Origin: Microbacteriaceae bacterium
GTDB lineage: Bacteria > Actinomycetota > Actinomycetes > Actinomycetales > Microbacteriaceae
DNA length: 64,000 nt
Assembly (NCBI GenBank): GCA_019638805.1
Contig: JAHBTA010000001.1
Span: forward strand, 248,001-312,000
Direction: 5' to 3'
The position numbers and the translations under genes are program-made. The notes under the pieces were generated by a model, which worked only from the letters and a program-made list of their open reading frames with translations, had not been told where the DNA came from and ran no database searches. Of the stretch, positions 53,694 to 62,996 are shown piece after piece; the first letter of the stretch is position 1, and each line of letters starts with the position of its first letter.

Positions 53694-55926
53694 ACCGCGC
53701 CAGGAGCGACGCGGGCAGCACGATCGCCCGGATGCGGTCGCGCGGGTCGACGCTTCGCGCGATGGCCCGCCGGACCGCGCGCAGCTCGTCGACCGTCGGC
53801 GCACCGCGTCCGGGCGGCGCGAACGCGGACTCCTCGACATCCCCGCGCAGGCCGTCGATGCGCTCGCGCTCGCCGGAGAGCACGACCGCGAGCCGGTCGG
53901 CGAAGTCGCGCGGCGTCTCGCTGTCGGGCGCGGCCCAGCCGTGATCGCGCGCGGTGTCGCGCAACTCGGCCCACGCCGCCTCGGCCGGGTCGCGCCCCAG
54001 CCGGACGGAGCGCTCGCGTCGCAACCGGATCACGGTGCGGATCGCCGCGGGCGCGACAAGGGCGATCGCGATGAGCACCCCCACCCCGAGCAGCACGAAG
54101 GGGGTCGGGTTGGCGCTCGTGGCCGCGCCGCCCGCCCCGGGAACCCCGAGGTCGCTCTCGTCGGGACGCTCCGCGCCGGGCCCGGCGGTCGACGTGGCCG
54201 CCGGGGTGGGCGCGGCGCCCTCGTCCTCCGGCGTGGCCGGGTCGTCGACGGGGGGCACGTAGTTGTAGTCGGGCAGCTCGCCGCGCCCCGGGGTGGGCTC
54301 GAAGCGCAGCCAGCCGACCCCGTCGAAGTACAGCTCGGGCCAGGCGTGCAGGTCGTGCGAGGTGACCGTGTAGTTCGTGATGCCCTGCGCCGAGAGCGGC
54401 TCACCGGGTTGGAAGCCCACGGCCACGCGCGAGGGGATCCCGAGGATGCGCGCCATGACCGCCATGGCGGAGGCGTAGTGCACGCAGTAGCCGGACTTCT
54501 CGGCCAGGAAGCGCGCGATGACCTCGAGCCCGGTGCCGTCGTAGTTGCCGGCCACCGGGGCGTTCGTCGAGTACTCGAACTCACCGCTGGTGAAGAAGTC
54601 CTGCAGCGCCATGGCTCGCTCGTAGCTCGTGGGCAGGTCGCCCGCGATCTGCTGCGCCGTCTCGGCGATGACGTCGGGGATGCGGGCGGGAAGGATCGTG
54701 GTGGGCATCCCGGCGTCCTGCGCGGAGAACGGCAGCGCCTCGCCGACCTGCTCGAGCGTGGGCTGCACGTCGAGGAAGGTCACGGTGTATTGCTGCCCCC
54801 GCACGGCCGTGTCCGGGCTGCGGGCCGAGAGCCCCTCGGGCTCCCAGTACCAGCCGCCCGTGACGCCCTCGACCGAGACGCTCGGGTAGGGCAGCGGCAG
54901 CCAGCGCCCGCCGATGTCGCCGATGCTCACATCGGCCGTGAGCTCGCTGCGCACGACCTCGTACCCGAGGCCAGGCGGCTGCGGGAATTGTGCGACCGTC
55001 TGCTCCGGGTCCTGGGGCACGAGCGTGGGCGACCAGGTGCGTCCGTTGAACTGCTCGAGGGTCCCGAGCCGGAGGTACACGGGTTCGTCGGTCGTCGTCT
55101 GATAGCTCAGCGCGATGACCGGGTCACCGCGACGCAGGTCCTCGCCGAGGTTGATGAGCGGGTTGATTCCGGTCTGCACTCCCCCGCCCAGCGGGCCGGT
55201 GTCCTCCTGAACGCCGGGCAGGAAACCGGGCGTGAGCAGGCCGCCCAGAATGGATGCCGCCCCGACCAGCGCGAGCACGGGCCGCGAGGTGCGTCGCCGG
55301 TCCAGCCTCAGGATGGCGAGGTAGACGACCGCGGTGATCACGAACCAGAGCGCGTCCGCGACCTCCGCGCGCACGGCGACCGGGATCGACAGGAGGGTCA
55401 GCAGCGGCACCGCGACCAGCGCGGGGGACTTCGCGACCGTGACTACGGCATCCGCGAAGAGCGTGCACGCCACGACGGTGATCACGAGCAGCAGGACGAT
55501 GCCCGGGTCGGCGACCGCCGGGATGCGCTGGTCGGCGATCGACTCCCATCCGGAGGTCAGGATCTCGTTGACGCGATCCCCGGTCTCGAAGGTGGGAAAG
55601 AAGACGAACGCAGCGGTGTCGGGGGCGAACGTCGCCGTCACCGCGAGCGTCGTCACCACGACGGCGGCGGGGAAGGGCACCCAGGTGCGCCGGGTCAGCA
55701 GCCGCGTGACGGTCGTGGCGACGAGCGCGAGCACCGCGAAGCCCGCCCCGACGAACCACCACGCGACGTCCTGCAGAAGCACGTGCAGACTCGCGTACGC
55801 GGCCAGGACGCCCGCGAGCGCGAGCAGCAGTCGGCGCCAGTGGGTGGGCGGTGGGATGCGGCGCTCACGCCGCCCGCGGACGGCCGGCTGCGCGAGTTGC
55901 GGCTTGCGCGTCGTGATGACGCTCAT
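53671..55926 (-). CDS. Membrane-bound transglutaminase-like protein (DUF3488/TgpA type)
   Basis: The 751-residue protein has about seven N-terminal membrane helices, then a long external part with a transglutaminase-like core. The Cys-His-Asp triad is visible in EKSGYCVHYASAMAVMARILGIPSRVAVGF and HDLHAWPELYFDGVGWLRFEPTPG. A Pro/Ala linker, one more helix (TPFVLLGVGVLIAIALVAPAAI) and a cytoplasmic C-terminal domain follow. The fold can cross-link or hydrolyse Gln side chains; substrates are unknown. The ATG overlaps the DUF58 stop, completing the MoxR-DUF58-transglutaminase trio common in actinobacteria. Confidence 0.87.
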   Translation of the reverse strand: MSVITTRKPQLAQPAVRGRRERRIPPPTHWRRLLLALAGVLAAYASLHVLLQDVAWWFVGAGFAVLALVATTVTRLLTRRTWVPFPAAVVVTTLAVTATFAPDTAAFVFFPTFETGDRVNEILTSGWESIADQRIPAVADPGIVLLLVITVVACTLFADAVVTVAKSPALVAVPLLTLLSIPVAVRAEVADALWFVITAVVYLAILRLDRRRTSRPVLALVGAASILGGLLTPGFLPGVQEDTGPLGGGVQTGINPLINLGEDLRRGDPVIALSYQTTTDEPVYLRLGTLEQFNGRTWSPTLVPQDPEQTVAQFPQPPGLGYEVVRSELTADVSIGDIGGRWLPLPYPSVSVEGVTGGWYWEPEGLSARSPDTAVRGQQYTVTFLDVQPTLEQVGEALPFSAQDAGMPTTILPARIPDVIAETAQQIAGDLPTSYERAMALQDFFTSGEFEYSTNAPVAGNYDGTGLEVIARFLAEKSGYCVHYASAMAVMARILGIPSRVAVGFQPGEPLSAQGITNYTVTSHDLHAWPELYFDGVGWLRFEPTPGRGELPDYNYVPPVDDPATPEDEGAAPTPAATSTAGPGAERPDESDLGVPGAGGAATSANPTPFVLLGVGVLIAIALVAPAAIRTVIRLRRERSVRLGRDPAEAAWAELRDTARDHGWAAPDSETPRDFADRLAVVLSGERERIDGLRGDVEESAFAPPGRGAPTVDELRAVRRAIARSVDPRDRIRAIVLPASLLARFRWDPEG

Positions 55927-57230
55927 GCGCGCACCTCTCTGTGATGGCCGGCATCCCGCCACGCCTCGCCCGGCTCGATCCACTCGTGGACCTCGACCAC
56001 CTGCCACCCCGCCTCGGTGAGGCGCTCGCGGAGGGCGGCCCGCGCATCCAGCACGAATGCGACCGCCACCTGCCCGGCGCGGCGTCGCTTGAGGAGCCAG
56101 GAGATGGTCGCCTCGTCCGGGTCGGAGAGCAGCGCGAAGACCGGGCCCTCGGGGTCAGAGGTCGTGCCGATCCCGACCTCGTCGTGCGGCCGGTCGATGA
56201 GGCGCACCGCCGCCAGGCTGGTGAGGAACGCCTCGACGCGGCGTCCGCCCTCCCAACGCTCGCCGAGCGGCTCGATCTGCGGGGGCGCGGTCTCCTCGAT
56301 GCCGACCCGGAACCCGCACGCCTCCAGGTGCACGCCGAGCGAGGCGGTCATGCGCACGACCCACTCGAAGGCCTCGCTGTGAGCGGCGGGCGACCAGCTC
56401 TCGCCGACGTCCGGGACCGCATCCGGGTAGCCGCTCTGCCTGGTGTCGACGAGGATGCGCGCGTCCGGGTGGCTGCGGTGCTCCTCCTGGCGCACCATGA
56501 GCTCGCCGTGGCGGGCCGAGGCACGCCAGTGCACACGGCGCAGGGCGTCGCCAGGCCGGTACTCGCGCGTCGTGAGGTCGTCGTCGTTGCCCACGACGCG
56601 GCGCTGCACGAGGATCGCGGTGCCCTCGCCGTCGGCGAGCGCCGGACCCCCGGCGGGGAGCTCGACGACGTCGGGCACGACCACGAGCCGGTCCGCCTCC
56701 CCCACCGCCCGCACCGAGCCGATCATGCCGAACGGGTCCTCGTACTCGGCCACGAACGGCCCGATCGGGTACAGCCCGCGGCGCGGCGGGTGCAGGTCGT
56801 AGTCGACGGCGCGAGCGCGGCGGGCCGCCGATCCGATCGGGATCGACCCGAGCTCGTGCGGGGGCATGGGCTGATCCCACGGGATCGCGTCGTTCCAGAG
56901 CAGCGGCGTGCTCGCGCTCGAGCCGATGTTGCGGATGCGGACCGTCACGCGGGTCGTGGAGCCGGCCGCGACGAGGGGCGGCGAGAACAGCCGGATGATG
57001 TCGAACCGCGGCTTCCGGGCGCGCACGATGAGCGCGCCGATGACCACGAGCAGCACGGCCATCCCCGCCACGACGAGGATCTCGCGCCGGCCGGCCGTGT
57101 ACCCGAGGATGAGGCAGAGCGCCCCGATCCCCAGGGTCGCCCAGCCGCGCCTGGTCAGGTGCGCGGCGCGTTTGCGCAGGAGGGTCTCGCCGTCCCGCCG
57201 CTCGGTGCGGTCCCGCCGCTCGCGTGCCAT
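55923..57230 (-). CDS. DUF58 protein (MoxR-associated)
   Basis: The 435-residue protein has two N-terminal membrane helices (about residues 28-70) and the DUF58 motif region EYRPGDALRRVHWRASARHGELMVRQEE, followed by a von Willebrand-like segment DARILVDTRQSG. DUF58 proteins work with MoxR AAA ATPases in assembly or chaperoning of complexes. Overlaps the transglutaminase start (ATGA). Confidence 0.88.
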   Translation of the reverse strand: MARERRDRTERRDGETLLRKRAAHLTRRGWATLGIGALCLILGYTAGRREILVVAGMAVLLVVIGALIVRARKPRFDIIRLFSPPLVAAGSTTRVTVRIRNIGSSASTPLLWNDAIPWDQPMPPHELGSIPIGSAARRARAVDYDLHPPRRGLYPIGPFVAEYEDPFGMIGSVRAVGEADRLVVVPDVVELPAGGPALADGEGTAILVQRRVVGNDDDLTTREYRPGDALRRVHWRASARHGELMVRQEEHRSHPDARILVDTRQSGYPDAVPDVGESWSPAAHSEAFEWVVRMTASLGVHLEACGFRVGIEETAPPQIEPLGERWEGGRRVEAFLTSLAAVRLIDRPHDEVGIGTTSDPEGPVFALLSDPDEATISWLLKRRRAGQVAVAFVLDARAALRERLTEAGWQVVEVHEWIEPGEAWRDAGHHREVRA

Positions 57231-57256
57231 CGCCGTGGCCTCGTGCGCCCGCCGGC

Positions 57257-58285
57257 TCAGGCCGGACCGGATGCCCCCAGCGGCACCGGGGTGGCCGCGA
57301 CGATGCGAGCGGTGATCTCGGCGAGCGCCTCGACCCCGAGCGGGTTGGAGCCGGCGGCGGCGCGCGTCGTGACGAGCCGGTGCGCCAGCACCGGAACGGC
57401 GAGCGCGTCGATGTCGTCGGGCAGGACGAAGTCGCGCCCGTCGAGCGCCGCGCGTGCCTTGGCGGCGCGCACCAGCTGCAGCGTCGCGCGCGGGCTCGCG
57501 CCGAGGCGCAGGTCCCGGTCGACGCGGGTGGCCGCCGCGATCGCGACCGCGTAGTGCTCGACCGCGGGGCTCACGAACACCGACCGCACGGTCGCGATCA
57601 TCCGTCCCAGGCGCTCGAGGGTCACGACCGGCTTCAGCACGTCGAGCGGGCTGCCGCCCTCGCGGTTGCGCAGCATGGCAGCCTCGTTGGCGGCATCCGG
57701 GTAGCCCATCGAGATGCGCGCCATGAAGCGGTCGCGCTGGGCCTCGGGCAGCGCGTAGGTGCCCTCCATCTCGATCGGGTTCTGGGTCGCGATGACCGTG
57801 AACGGCACCGGGAGCCCGTAGGTGGCACCGTCGACCGAGACCTGCCCCTCCTCCATGCTCTCCAGGAGCGCGGACTGCGTCTTCGGGCTCGCCCGGTTGA
57901 TCTCGTCGCCGATGACGATGTTGGCGAACACCGGGCCGGGCTTGAACTCGAAGCGGCGCTCGGCCTGGTTGTAGATGCTCACACCGGTGATGTCGGCCGG
58001 CAGCAGGTCGGGCGTGAACTGGATGCGGCTGACGCTGCAGTCGACGGCCCGCGCGAGCGCCTTGGCCAGCATGGTCTTCCCGACGCCGGGCACGTCCTCC
58101 AGCAGCAGGTGCCCCTCGGCCAGCAGAACCGTGGTGGCGATCTCGACCGCCTCGCGCTTGCCGTCGATGACGGTCTCGACCGCGGCCATGACCGCTCTGC
58201 TGTCGAGCAGGAACTCCGCGCTGGGCATCGGCTCGGCCCGCGCGGTGACGTCGCTGTCGCTGGTGAGATCGGTCTCGCCGTTCAT
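57257..58285 (-). CDS. MoxR-family AAA ATPase
   Basis: The 342-residue ATPase has Walker [23 protein letters not shown], Walker [25 protein letters not shown], sensor [25 protein letters not shown] and the C-terminal lid domain. MoxR proteins act as chaperone-like ATPases with DUF58 or VWA partners. The ATG overlaps the cofE stop (ATGA), and 26 bases separate it from DUF58. Confidence 0.91.
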   Translation of the reverse strand: MNGETDLTSDSDVTARAEPMPSAEFLLDSRAVMAAVETVIDGKREAVEIATTVLLAEGHLLLEDVPGVGKTMLAKALARAVDCSVSRIQFTPDLLPADITGVSIYNQAERRFEFKPGPVFANIVIGDEINRASPKTQSALLESMEEGQVSVDGATYGLPVPFTVIATQNPIEMEGTYALPEAQRDRFMARISMGYPDAANEAAMLRNREGGSPLDVLKPVVTLERLGRMIATVRSVFVSPAVEHYAVAIAAATRVDRDLRLGASPRATLQLVRAAKARAALDGRDFVLPDDIDALAVPVLAHRLVTTRAAAGSNPLGVEALAEITARIVAATPVPLGASGPA

Positions 58286-59085
58286 CCTCGGAAGTCTGCC
58301 ACGCCTCCCCGATCCGCGCTCGTGGCGCGGAGGCCCGCCTCGTAGCCCTCGCGCCAGGATTCGTCGGAGCCCTGGCGGAACATGTCCTGATCCGCAGGGC
58401 GGATGAGGGAACTCGCACCGGGTTGGTCGAGGGCGCCCACCAGGTGGGCGAGCCCGCGCACGATCGCCACCGGCATCCCCGAGGTCTTGCCCTTGACCAG
58501 GTCGGCGGCCGCGGCGATCTCGTCGGCGACCGCAGGTGCGGTGACATCGAGCGTGCGACCGGATGCATCGGTCGTCCCGCGCAGATCGTCCAGCACCCGC
58601 ACACCCGCTGCCCCGATCGCGGCATCGGTCTGCCCCTCGCGCCACGGCCGGCCCAGGGTGTCGGTGAGCACGACCCCGACCTCGACGCCCAGACGCGACC
58701 GCAGCGCCCGGCACAGCGCGCGGGCGCTCGCGTCCGGGTCCTCCGGCAGCAGCAGCACCACGCCGTCGGGCGCGTTGGAGGAGTCCACCCCGGCCGCCGC
58801 CATGACCAGCCCCTGCGGGTTCTCCACGATGCGCGTCACCCCGCGGGCGTGCGCGCGCGTCGCCACGACGCGCACGGTCTGGCTCGTGATGGCGTCCTCG
58901 CGGTCGGCCGCCGCGACCTGGCGTCCCTCGGCCTTGCTCACGATCTTGGAGGTGACGGCGAGGATGTCGCCGTCACGCAGGCGCTCCTCCTCGGGGAGGC
59001 CGGCCACCGCATCCGCGATCATGGCCGGGAGGTCGTCGCCGGCGGCGACCTCGGGCATCCCCGGCACGCCCCACACGCTGAGCAT
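58282..59085 (-). CDS. cofE: Coenzyme F420-0:L-glutamate ligase
   Basis: The 267-residue protein adds glutamate residues to F420-0 in a GTP- and metal-dependent way. Family blocks: [67 protein letters not shown] and [23 protein letters not shown]. The C-terminal nitroreductase domain of mycobacterial FbiB is absent. The ATG overlaps the LLM stop (TGATG), and its stop overlaps moxR. No cofC, cofD, cofG or cofH gene is in the window, so it may serve a salvage route using imported F420-0 (inference). Confidence 0.9.
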   Translation of the reverse strand: MLSVWGVPGMPEVAAGDDLPAMIADAVAGLPEEERLRDGDILAVTSKIVSKAEGRQVAAADREDAITSQTVRVVATRAHARGVTRIVENPQGLVMAAAGVDSSNAPDGVVLLLPEDPDASARALCRALRSRLGVEVGVVLTDTLGRPWREGQTDAAIGAAGVRVLDDLRGTTDASGRTLDVTAPAVADEIAAAADLVKGKTSGMPVAIVRGLAHLVGALDQPGASSLIRPADQDMFRQGSDESWREGYEAGLRATSADRGGVADFRG

Positions 59086-60083
59086 CACCGCACCACCTTC
59101 GGCAGAACGTCGCGCCCGAAGACCTCGAGGAACTCGCGCTGGTTGCGCCCGGCGTTGTGCAGGTAGATGCGGTCGAATCCGAGATCGGCGAACTCCTGGA
59201 TGCGACGCCGGTGCGCGTCCGGATCGGCCGACACCAGCATCCGGCCCTCGAACCCGGCGGGGGTCACCAGGCGCGCGAGCTGCTCCAGCTCGTACGGCGA
59301 GCGGATGTCGGCCTTCGGGAAGCGCATGCCCAGGTTGGGCCACTGTGTGAGCGCGCTGGTCATCGCCTCCTCGTCGGTGGCCGCCCAGCTCAGGTGCAGG
59401 CGCAGGACCTTGGGCATGGAGTCGGGGTCGCGGCCCGCCTCGCGCGCGCCCTCCCCGAAGCGCTGCAGCAGCATCCCGAGCTTGTCCGGTGCGGTCGCCT
59501 CGGTGATGAGCCCGTCGACCGTGCGACCCGCCCGGCGCGCGGTGACCGGGCCGCTCGCGGCGACCAGGATCGGGGGCGCGGTCTCGGGCATGGTCCACAG
59601 CCGCGTGGACTCGAGCTTGTAGTACTGCCCCTCGTGCCGGACGTCCTTGCCGCTCAGCCCCGACGCGAAGAGCTTCTTGATGATGTCGACCGCCTCGAAC
59701 ATGCGGCTGATGCGCTCGGGGGCATCCGGCCAGTAGCGGCCGACCACGTGCTCGTTGAGCGCCTCGCCGCTCCCCAGGCCCAGCCAGTGCCGGCCGGGGT
59801 ACATTGTGGCCAGGGTCGCCGAAGCTTGCGCGACCAGTGCGGGATGCCACCGGAAGGTGGGTGCGGTGACCCCGGTTCCGAGATCCCCGGCCGTCGTCTG
59901 CCCGAGGGCGCCGAGCACGCTCCAGACGAAGCTGGCCTGGCCCTGCTGCGGGACCCAGGGCTGATAGTGGTCGGAGGCCATGACGCCCGAGAACCCCTGG
60001 GCCTCGGCGTGCGCGGCCAGCTCGAGCGCCTCCGCCGGGGCGAACTGCTCGAGCATCGCGGCGTAGCCGATCTGCAGACCCAT
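59085..60083 (-). CDS. LLM-class F420-dependent oxidoreductase (G6PDH-like subfamily)
   Basis: The 332-residue enzyme has [35 protein letters not shown] and [48 protein letters not shown], very close to F420-dependent glucose-6-phosphate dehydrogenase-type proteins. [19 protein letters not shown] follows. True Fgd activity reduces F420 for other enzymes; many relatives have other substrates, so this stays open. It is directly upstream of cofE (overlap TGATG) and 25 bases after coaD. Confidence 0.87.
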   Translation of the reverse strand: MGLQIGYAAMLEQFAPAEALELAAHAEAQGFSGVMASDHYQPWVPQQGQASFVWSVLGALGQTTAGDLGTGVTAPTFRWHPALVAQASATLATMYPGRHWLGLGSGEALNEHVVGRYWPDAPERISRMFEAVDIIKKLFASGLSGKDVRHEGQYYKLESTRLWTMPETAPPILVAASGPVTARRAGRTVDGLITEATAPDKLGMLLQRFGEGAREAGRDPDSMPKVLRLHLSWAATDEEAMTSALTQWPNLGMRFPKADIRSPYELEQLARLVTPAGFEGRMLVSADPDAHRRRIQEFADLGFDRIYLHNAGRNQREFLEVFGRDVLPKVVR

Positions 60084-60108
60084 GGGTCCATCCTGGCGCG
60101 AGCGCGGA

Positions 60109-60597
60109 CTATGCGCGGTTCTTCTGCAGGAAGCGCGACACCGCGGCGGGAACGTACGGCGCGACGTCGCCGCCGAGAGCGGCCACCTGGCGCACGAGCG
60201 AGCTCGACACGTGCGCGTGCCCGGGGTCGGGCAGCATGAAGATGGTCTCCACACCCGCGAGGTTGCGGTTGACGATGGCCATGGGGGTCTCGTACGCCAC
60301 GTCGACCTGGGAGCGGATGCCCTTCACGAGCACGCTCGCGCCGACGTCCGTGCAGTAGTCGACGAGCAGGCCGACCGACCAGCTCGTCACGACGATGTTG
60401 CCGGCCAGCTTCGCCTCGGCGATCGAGTCCTGGATGAGCGAGACCCGCTGCGCGATGGGCAGCAGCGCGGACTTGTCCGGGTTGTGCACGACGAGCACGT
60501 GCAGCTCGTCGAAGATGCCGGCGGCACGCTCGATGACGTCCAGATGGCCGAGGGTGACGGGGTCGAAGGACCCGGGAACGACGGCGATCCGGCTCAT
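60109..60597 (-). CDS. coaD: Phosphopantetheine adenylyltransferase
   Basis: The 162-residue enzyme makes dephospho-CoA from phosphopantetheine and ATP. It has the nucleotidyl-transferase motif [33 protein letters not shown] and the [20 protein letters not shown] C-terminal motif (here [16 protein letters not shown]). Start at MSRIAVV rather than four codons upstream. Lies 65 bases after recG without the rsmD gene often found between them. Confidence 0.95.
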   Translation of the reverse strand: MSRIAVVPGSFDPVTLGHLDVIERAAGIFDELHVLVVHNPDKSALLPIAQRVSLIQDSIAEAKLAGNIVVTSWSVGLLVDYCTDVGASVLVKGIRSQVDVAYETPMAIVNRNLAGVETIFMLPDPGHAHVSSSLVRQVAALGGDVAPYVPAAVSRFLQKNRA

Positions 60598-60604
60598 GGG
60601 CGCG

Positions 60605-60610
60605 AGCATA
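60605..60610 (-). promoter_or_regulatory. Candidate -10 element (TATGCT) for coaD
   Basis: On the minus strand TATGCT is followed by seven bases and the ATG at 60597, in the recG-coaD gap. Confidence 0.4.
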
Positions 60611-60662
60611 TCCGACGAGTGTTACAGGTTCGTGACAGCGCTACGCGGTGTGACGGATGCCG

Positions 60663-62876
60663 TCACGCCTTCCCGAGGAACGCCCGCTCCTGCTCGTCCA
60701 GTCTCCGAGCCAGGGCGGAGAGCAGCGCGGGGTGCCCCGCGAGGACGGGGTCGGCATCGAGCACGGCCTCTGCCGCGGCGCGCGCGTCGGCGATGAGGTC
60801 GCCGTCGCGCACCACCCGCAGGAGTTTGAGCGAGGACCTCCCCCCGGACTGGTCGGCGCCCAGCACATCGCCCTCCCTGCGCAGTTCGAGGTCGACCTGC
60901 GCGAGGGCGAAGCCGTCCAGGGTGCCGGCCACGGCATCCACGCGCTCGCGCGCGACCGAACCGGGCTCGGAGCGCGTGACGAAGAGGCACAGCCCGGGGA
61001 CCGAGCCGCGGCCGACGCGGCCCCGCAGCTGATGCAGCTGCGCGACCCCGAACCGGTCGGCGTCGAGGATGACCATGGTCGAGGCGTTGGGCACGTCGAC
61101 CCCGACCTCGATCACGGTCGTCGCGACCAGCACGTCGATGTCGCCCGCCGCGAAGGCGCGCATCGTGGCGTCCTTCTCGTCGGAGCTCAGGCGGCCGTGC
61201 AGCGCCTCAATGCGCCGCCCGGCCAGCGCGGGCATGGCGCGCAGCTGCTCGAGCACGGGCAGCACGGCCGCGGGCGGCGCGACCGGACCGGACGCGGCGC
61301 CTCCGGATGCGGCGCTCCCGGATGCGGCGGCCGGCTCCGCGAGCGCGTCCGGGTCGTCCTCCACGGTCTTCGCGTCGATCGCCGGGCACACCACGAAGCC
61401 CTGTCGGCCCTGGGCGAGCTCCTCGGCGAGCCGCTGCCAAATGCGGTCCTCCCAGCCGGGGTGGTCGACGAGCGCGACCACATGCGACTCGATGGCGGCG
61501 CGCCCCGCGGGCAGCTCGGCGATGGTCGACACGTCGAGGTCGCCGAAGACGGTCATAGCCACCGTGCGCGGAATGGGTGTCGCGGTCAGCACGAGCACGT
61601 GCGGAGATGCCCCCGATCCGGTGACGCCCTTCAGCCGCAGGGCTTCGCGCTGGTCCACCCCGAAGCGGTGCTGCTCGTCCACGACCACGAGACCCAGATC
61701 GGCGAAGCTCACCCGATCGCCCAGGAGCGCGTGCGTGCCCACCACGATCGAGGCGCCGCCCGATGCGGCCGCGAGCATGGCGCGCCGGCGATCGGCGGCG
61801 GGCAGCTGCCCGGTGAGCAGGGTCGGCCGGAGCCGTGCGGCCAGGTCGGGTCCGAGCGCCGCGACGAGCGAGCGCAGGTGCTGCCCGGCGAGCACCTCGG
61901 TAGGGGCGAGGAAGGCCGACTGCCCGCCCGAGTCGGCGACCGCGAGCATGGCCCGCAGCGCCACGACGGTCTTGCCCGACCCGACCTCGCCCTGCACGAG
62001 CCGGTTCATGGGCACCTCGCCGGCGAGATCACTTTCGATCTCGGCGCCGACGGCGAGCTGGTCGTGCGTCAGGGGGAAGGGCAGGTGCGCCTCGAACTCG
62101 GCGGAGAGCTTCCCCGGCACGCGCGGGGCGGCACCGGTCGCCCGGCGCTCGGCGCGCTGCCGCAGCAGCCCGGCCTGCAGAACGAAGGCCTCCTGGAATC
62201 GCAGCGCGTCCTGCGCGCGCCGCCAGTCGGCGTCGACCGCGGGCCGGTGCACGAGCCGCAGCGCCTCCGCGAATCCGATGAGCCCGCGGCCGGTGCGCAC
62301 GTCATCGGGCACCGGGTCGTCGAGCTCGGCGGGCAGCAGGTCGAGGATGACTCCGATGGCCTTCGCGACCTTCCAGCTGGGGACGCTCGCGGTCGCCGGG
62401 TAGATCGGCACGGGCTGCTCGACCCAGTCGCGGGCGCTGCCGTCGAGCCCCGGCACGTCGGCGTCTGGCGGAAAGAGCTCGTAGTCGGGGTGCGCGAGCT
62501 GCCGGGCACCCCTGTACGAGCCGACCTTGCCCGCGAAGATGCCGCGGGCCCCCGGCACGAGTTCGCCCGTGCGCCAGCGCTGGTTGAAGAACGTCAGCGT
62601 GAGAAAGCCCCGCCCGTCGGTGATCGACACCTCGAGGATCGAGCCCTTGCGCTGCCGCATAGCGCGCTCCTGCACCGAGCGGACCTCGGCGACGATCGTC
62701 ACCGACTCGTCGACGTGCAACTCGTCGAGCGCGGTCAGCTCTCCCCGGCGGGCGTAGCGGCGCGGGTAGTGCGCGAGCAGCTCGCCCGCCGTGCGGTAAC
62801 CGAAGGCCTTCTCGATCGCCTTCTCGCCCGCGCCCAGGATCGGGCCGAGCCGGCGGTCGAGCAGTGAATCGGGCAC
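60663..62876 (-). CDS. recG: ATP-dependent DNA helicase RecG
   Basis: The 737-residue helicase remodels stalled forks and branched DNA. It has the N-terminal wedge/OB domain (LLAHYPRRYARRGELTALDEL), helicase motif I LVQGEVGSGKTVVALRAML, the DEQHRFGVDQRE box, ILTATPIPRTVAMTVFGDLDVS, TTVIEVGVDVPNASTMVI and QLRGRVGRGSVPGLC. Between the helicase halves lies an Ala/Ser/Gly-rich insert (EPAAASGSAASGGAASGP). The GTG start follows TACGCT by six bases. Confidence 0.96.
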   Translation of the reverse strand: MPDSLLDRRLGPILGAGEKAIEKAFGYRTAGELLAHYPRRYARRGELTALDELHVDESVTIVAEVRSVQERAMRQRKGSILEVSITDGRGFLTLTFFNQRWRTGELVPGARGIFAGKVGSYRGARQLAHPDYELFPPDADVPGLDGSARDWVEQPVPIYPATASVPSWKVAKAIGVILDLLPAELDDPVPDDVRTGRGLIGFAEALRLVHRPAVDADWRRAQDALRFQEAFVLQAGLLRQRAERRATGAAPRVPGKLSAEFEAHLPFPLTHDQLAVGAEIESDLAGEVPMNRLVQGEVGSGKTVVALRAMLAVADSGGQSAFLAPTEVLAGQHLRSLVAALGPDLAARLRPTLLTGQLPAADRRRAMLAAASGGASIVVGTHALLGDRVSFADLGLVVVDEQHRFGVDQREALRLKGVTGSGASPHVLVLTATPIPRTVAMTVFGDLDVSTIAELPAGRAAIESHVVALVDHPGWEDRIWQRLAEELAQGRQGFVVCPAIDAKTVEDDPDALAEPAAASGSAASGGAASGPVAPPAAVLPVLEQLRAMPALAGRRIEALHGRLSSDEKDATMRAFAAGDIDVLVATTVIEVGVDVPNASTMVILDADRFGVAQLHQLRGRVGRGSVPGLCLFVTRSEPGSVARERVDAVAGTLDGFALAQVDLELRREGDVLGADQSGGRSSLKLLRVVRDGDLIADARAAAEAVLDADPVLAGHPALLSALARRLDEQERAFLGKA

Positions 62877-62882
62877 CTCACG

Positions 62883-62888
62883 AGCGTA
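62883..62888 (-). promoter_or_regulatory. Candidate -10 element (TACGCT) for recG
   Basis: On the minus strand TACGCT is followed by six bases and the GTG at 62876; no ribosome binding site is visible. Confidence 0.45.
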
Positions 62889-62929
62889 ACGAGCGCCGCC
62901 GTCGCGGGGCCGGCATCCACCCTGCGCGC

Positions 62930-62992
62930 ACTAGGGTTGCGCAGCACGGTGCCGCCGAACAGATCCGCGGCACGGTGCCGCCGAACCCTAGT
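62930..62992. repeat. Inverted repeat enclosing a 17-bp direct repeat, between recG and the acyl-CoA dehydrogenase gene
   Basis: ACTAGGGTT (62930-62938) and AACCCTAGT (62984-62992) form a perfect nine-base inverted repeat. Inside, GCACGGTGCCGCCGAAC occurs at 62944-62960 and again at 62970-62986, 26 bases apart. The structure starts four bases after the acyl-CoA dehydrogenase stop and may be its terminator or an operator for recG. Confidence 0.6.
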
Positions 62993-62996
62993 GTTC

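Noticed and set aside
60657..62867. A 736-codon open frame on the plus strand opposite recG
   Set aside because: It mirrors recG almost exactly, gives a low-complexity Arg/His/Gly protein and has no family motif. High-GC codon use opens such antisense frames.
62944..62986. A tRNA-like or attachment-site repeat upstream of recG
   Set aside because: The direct repeat has no cloverleaf potential and no integrase gene is nearby.
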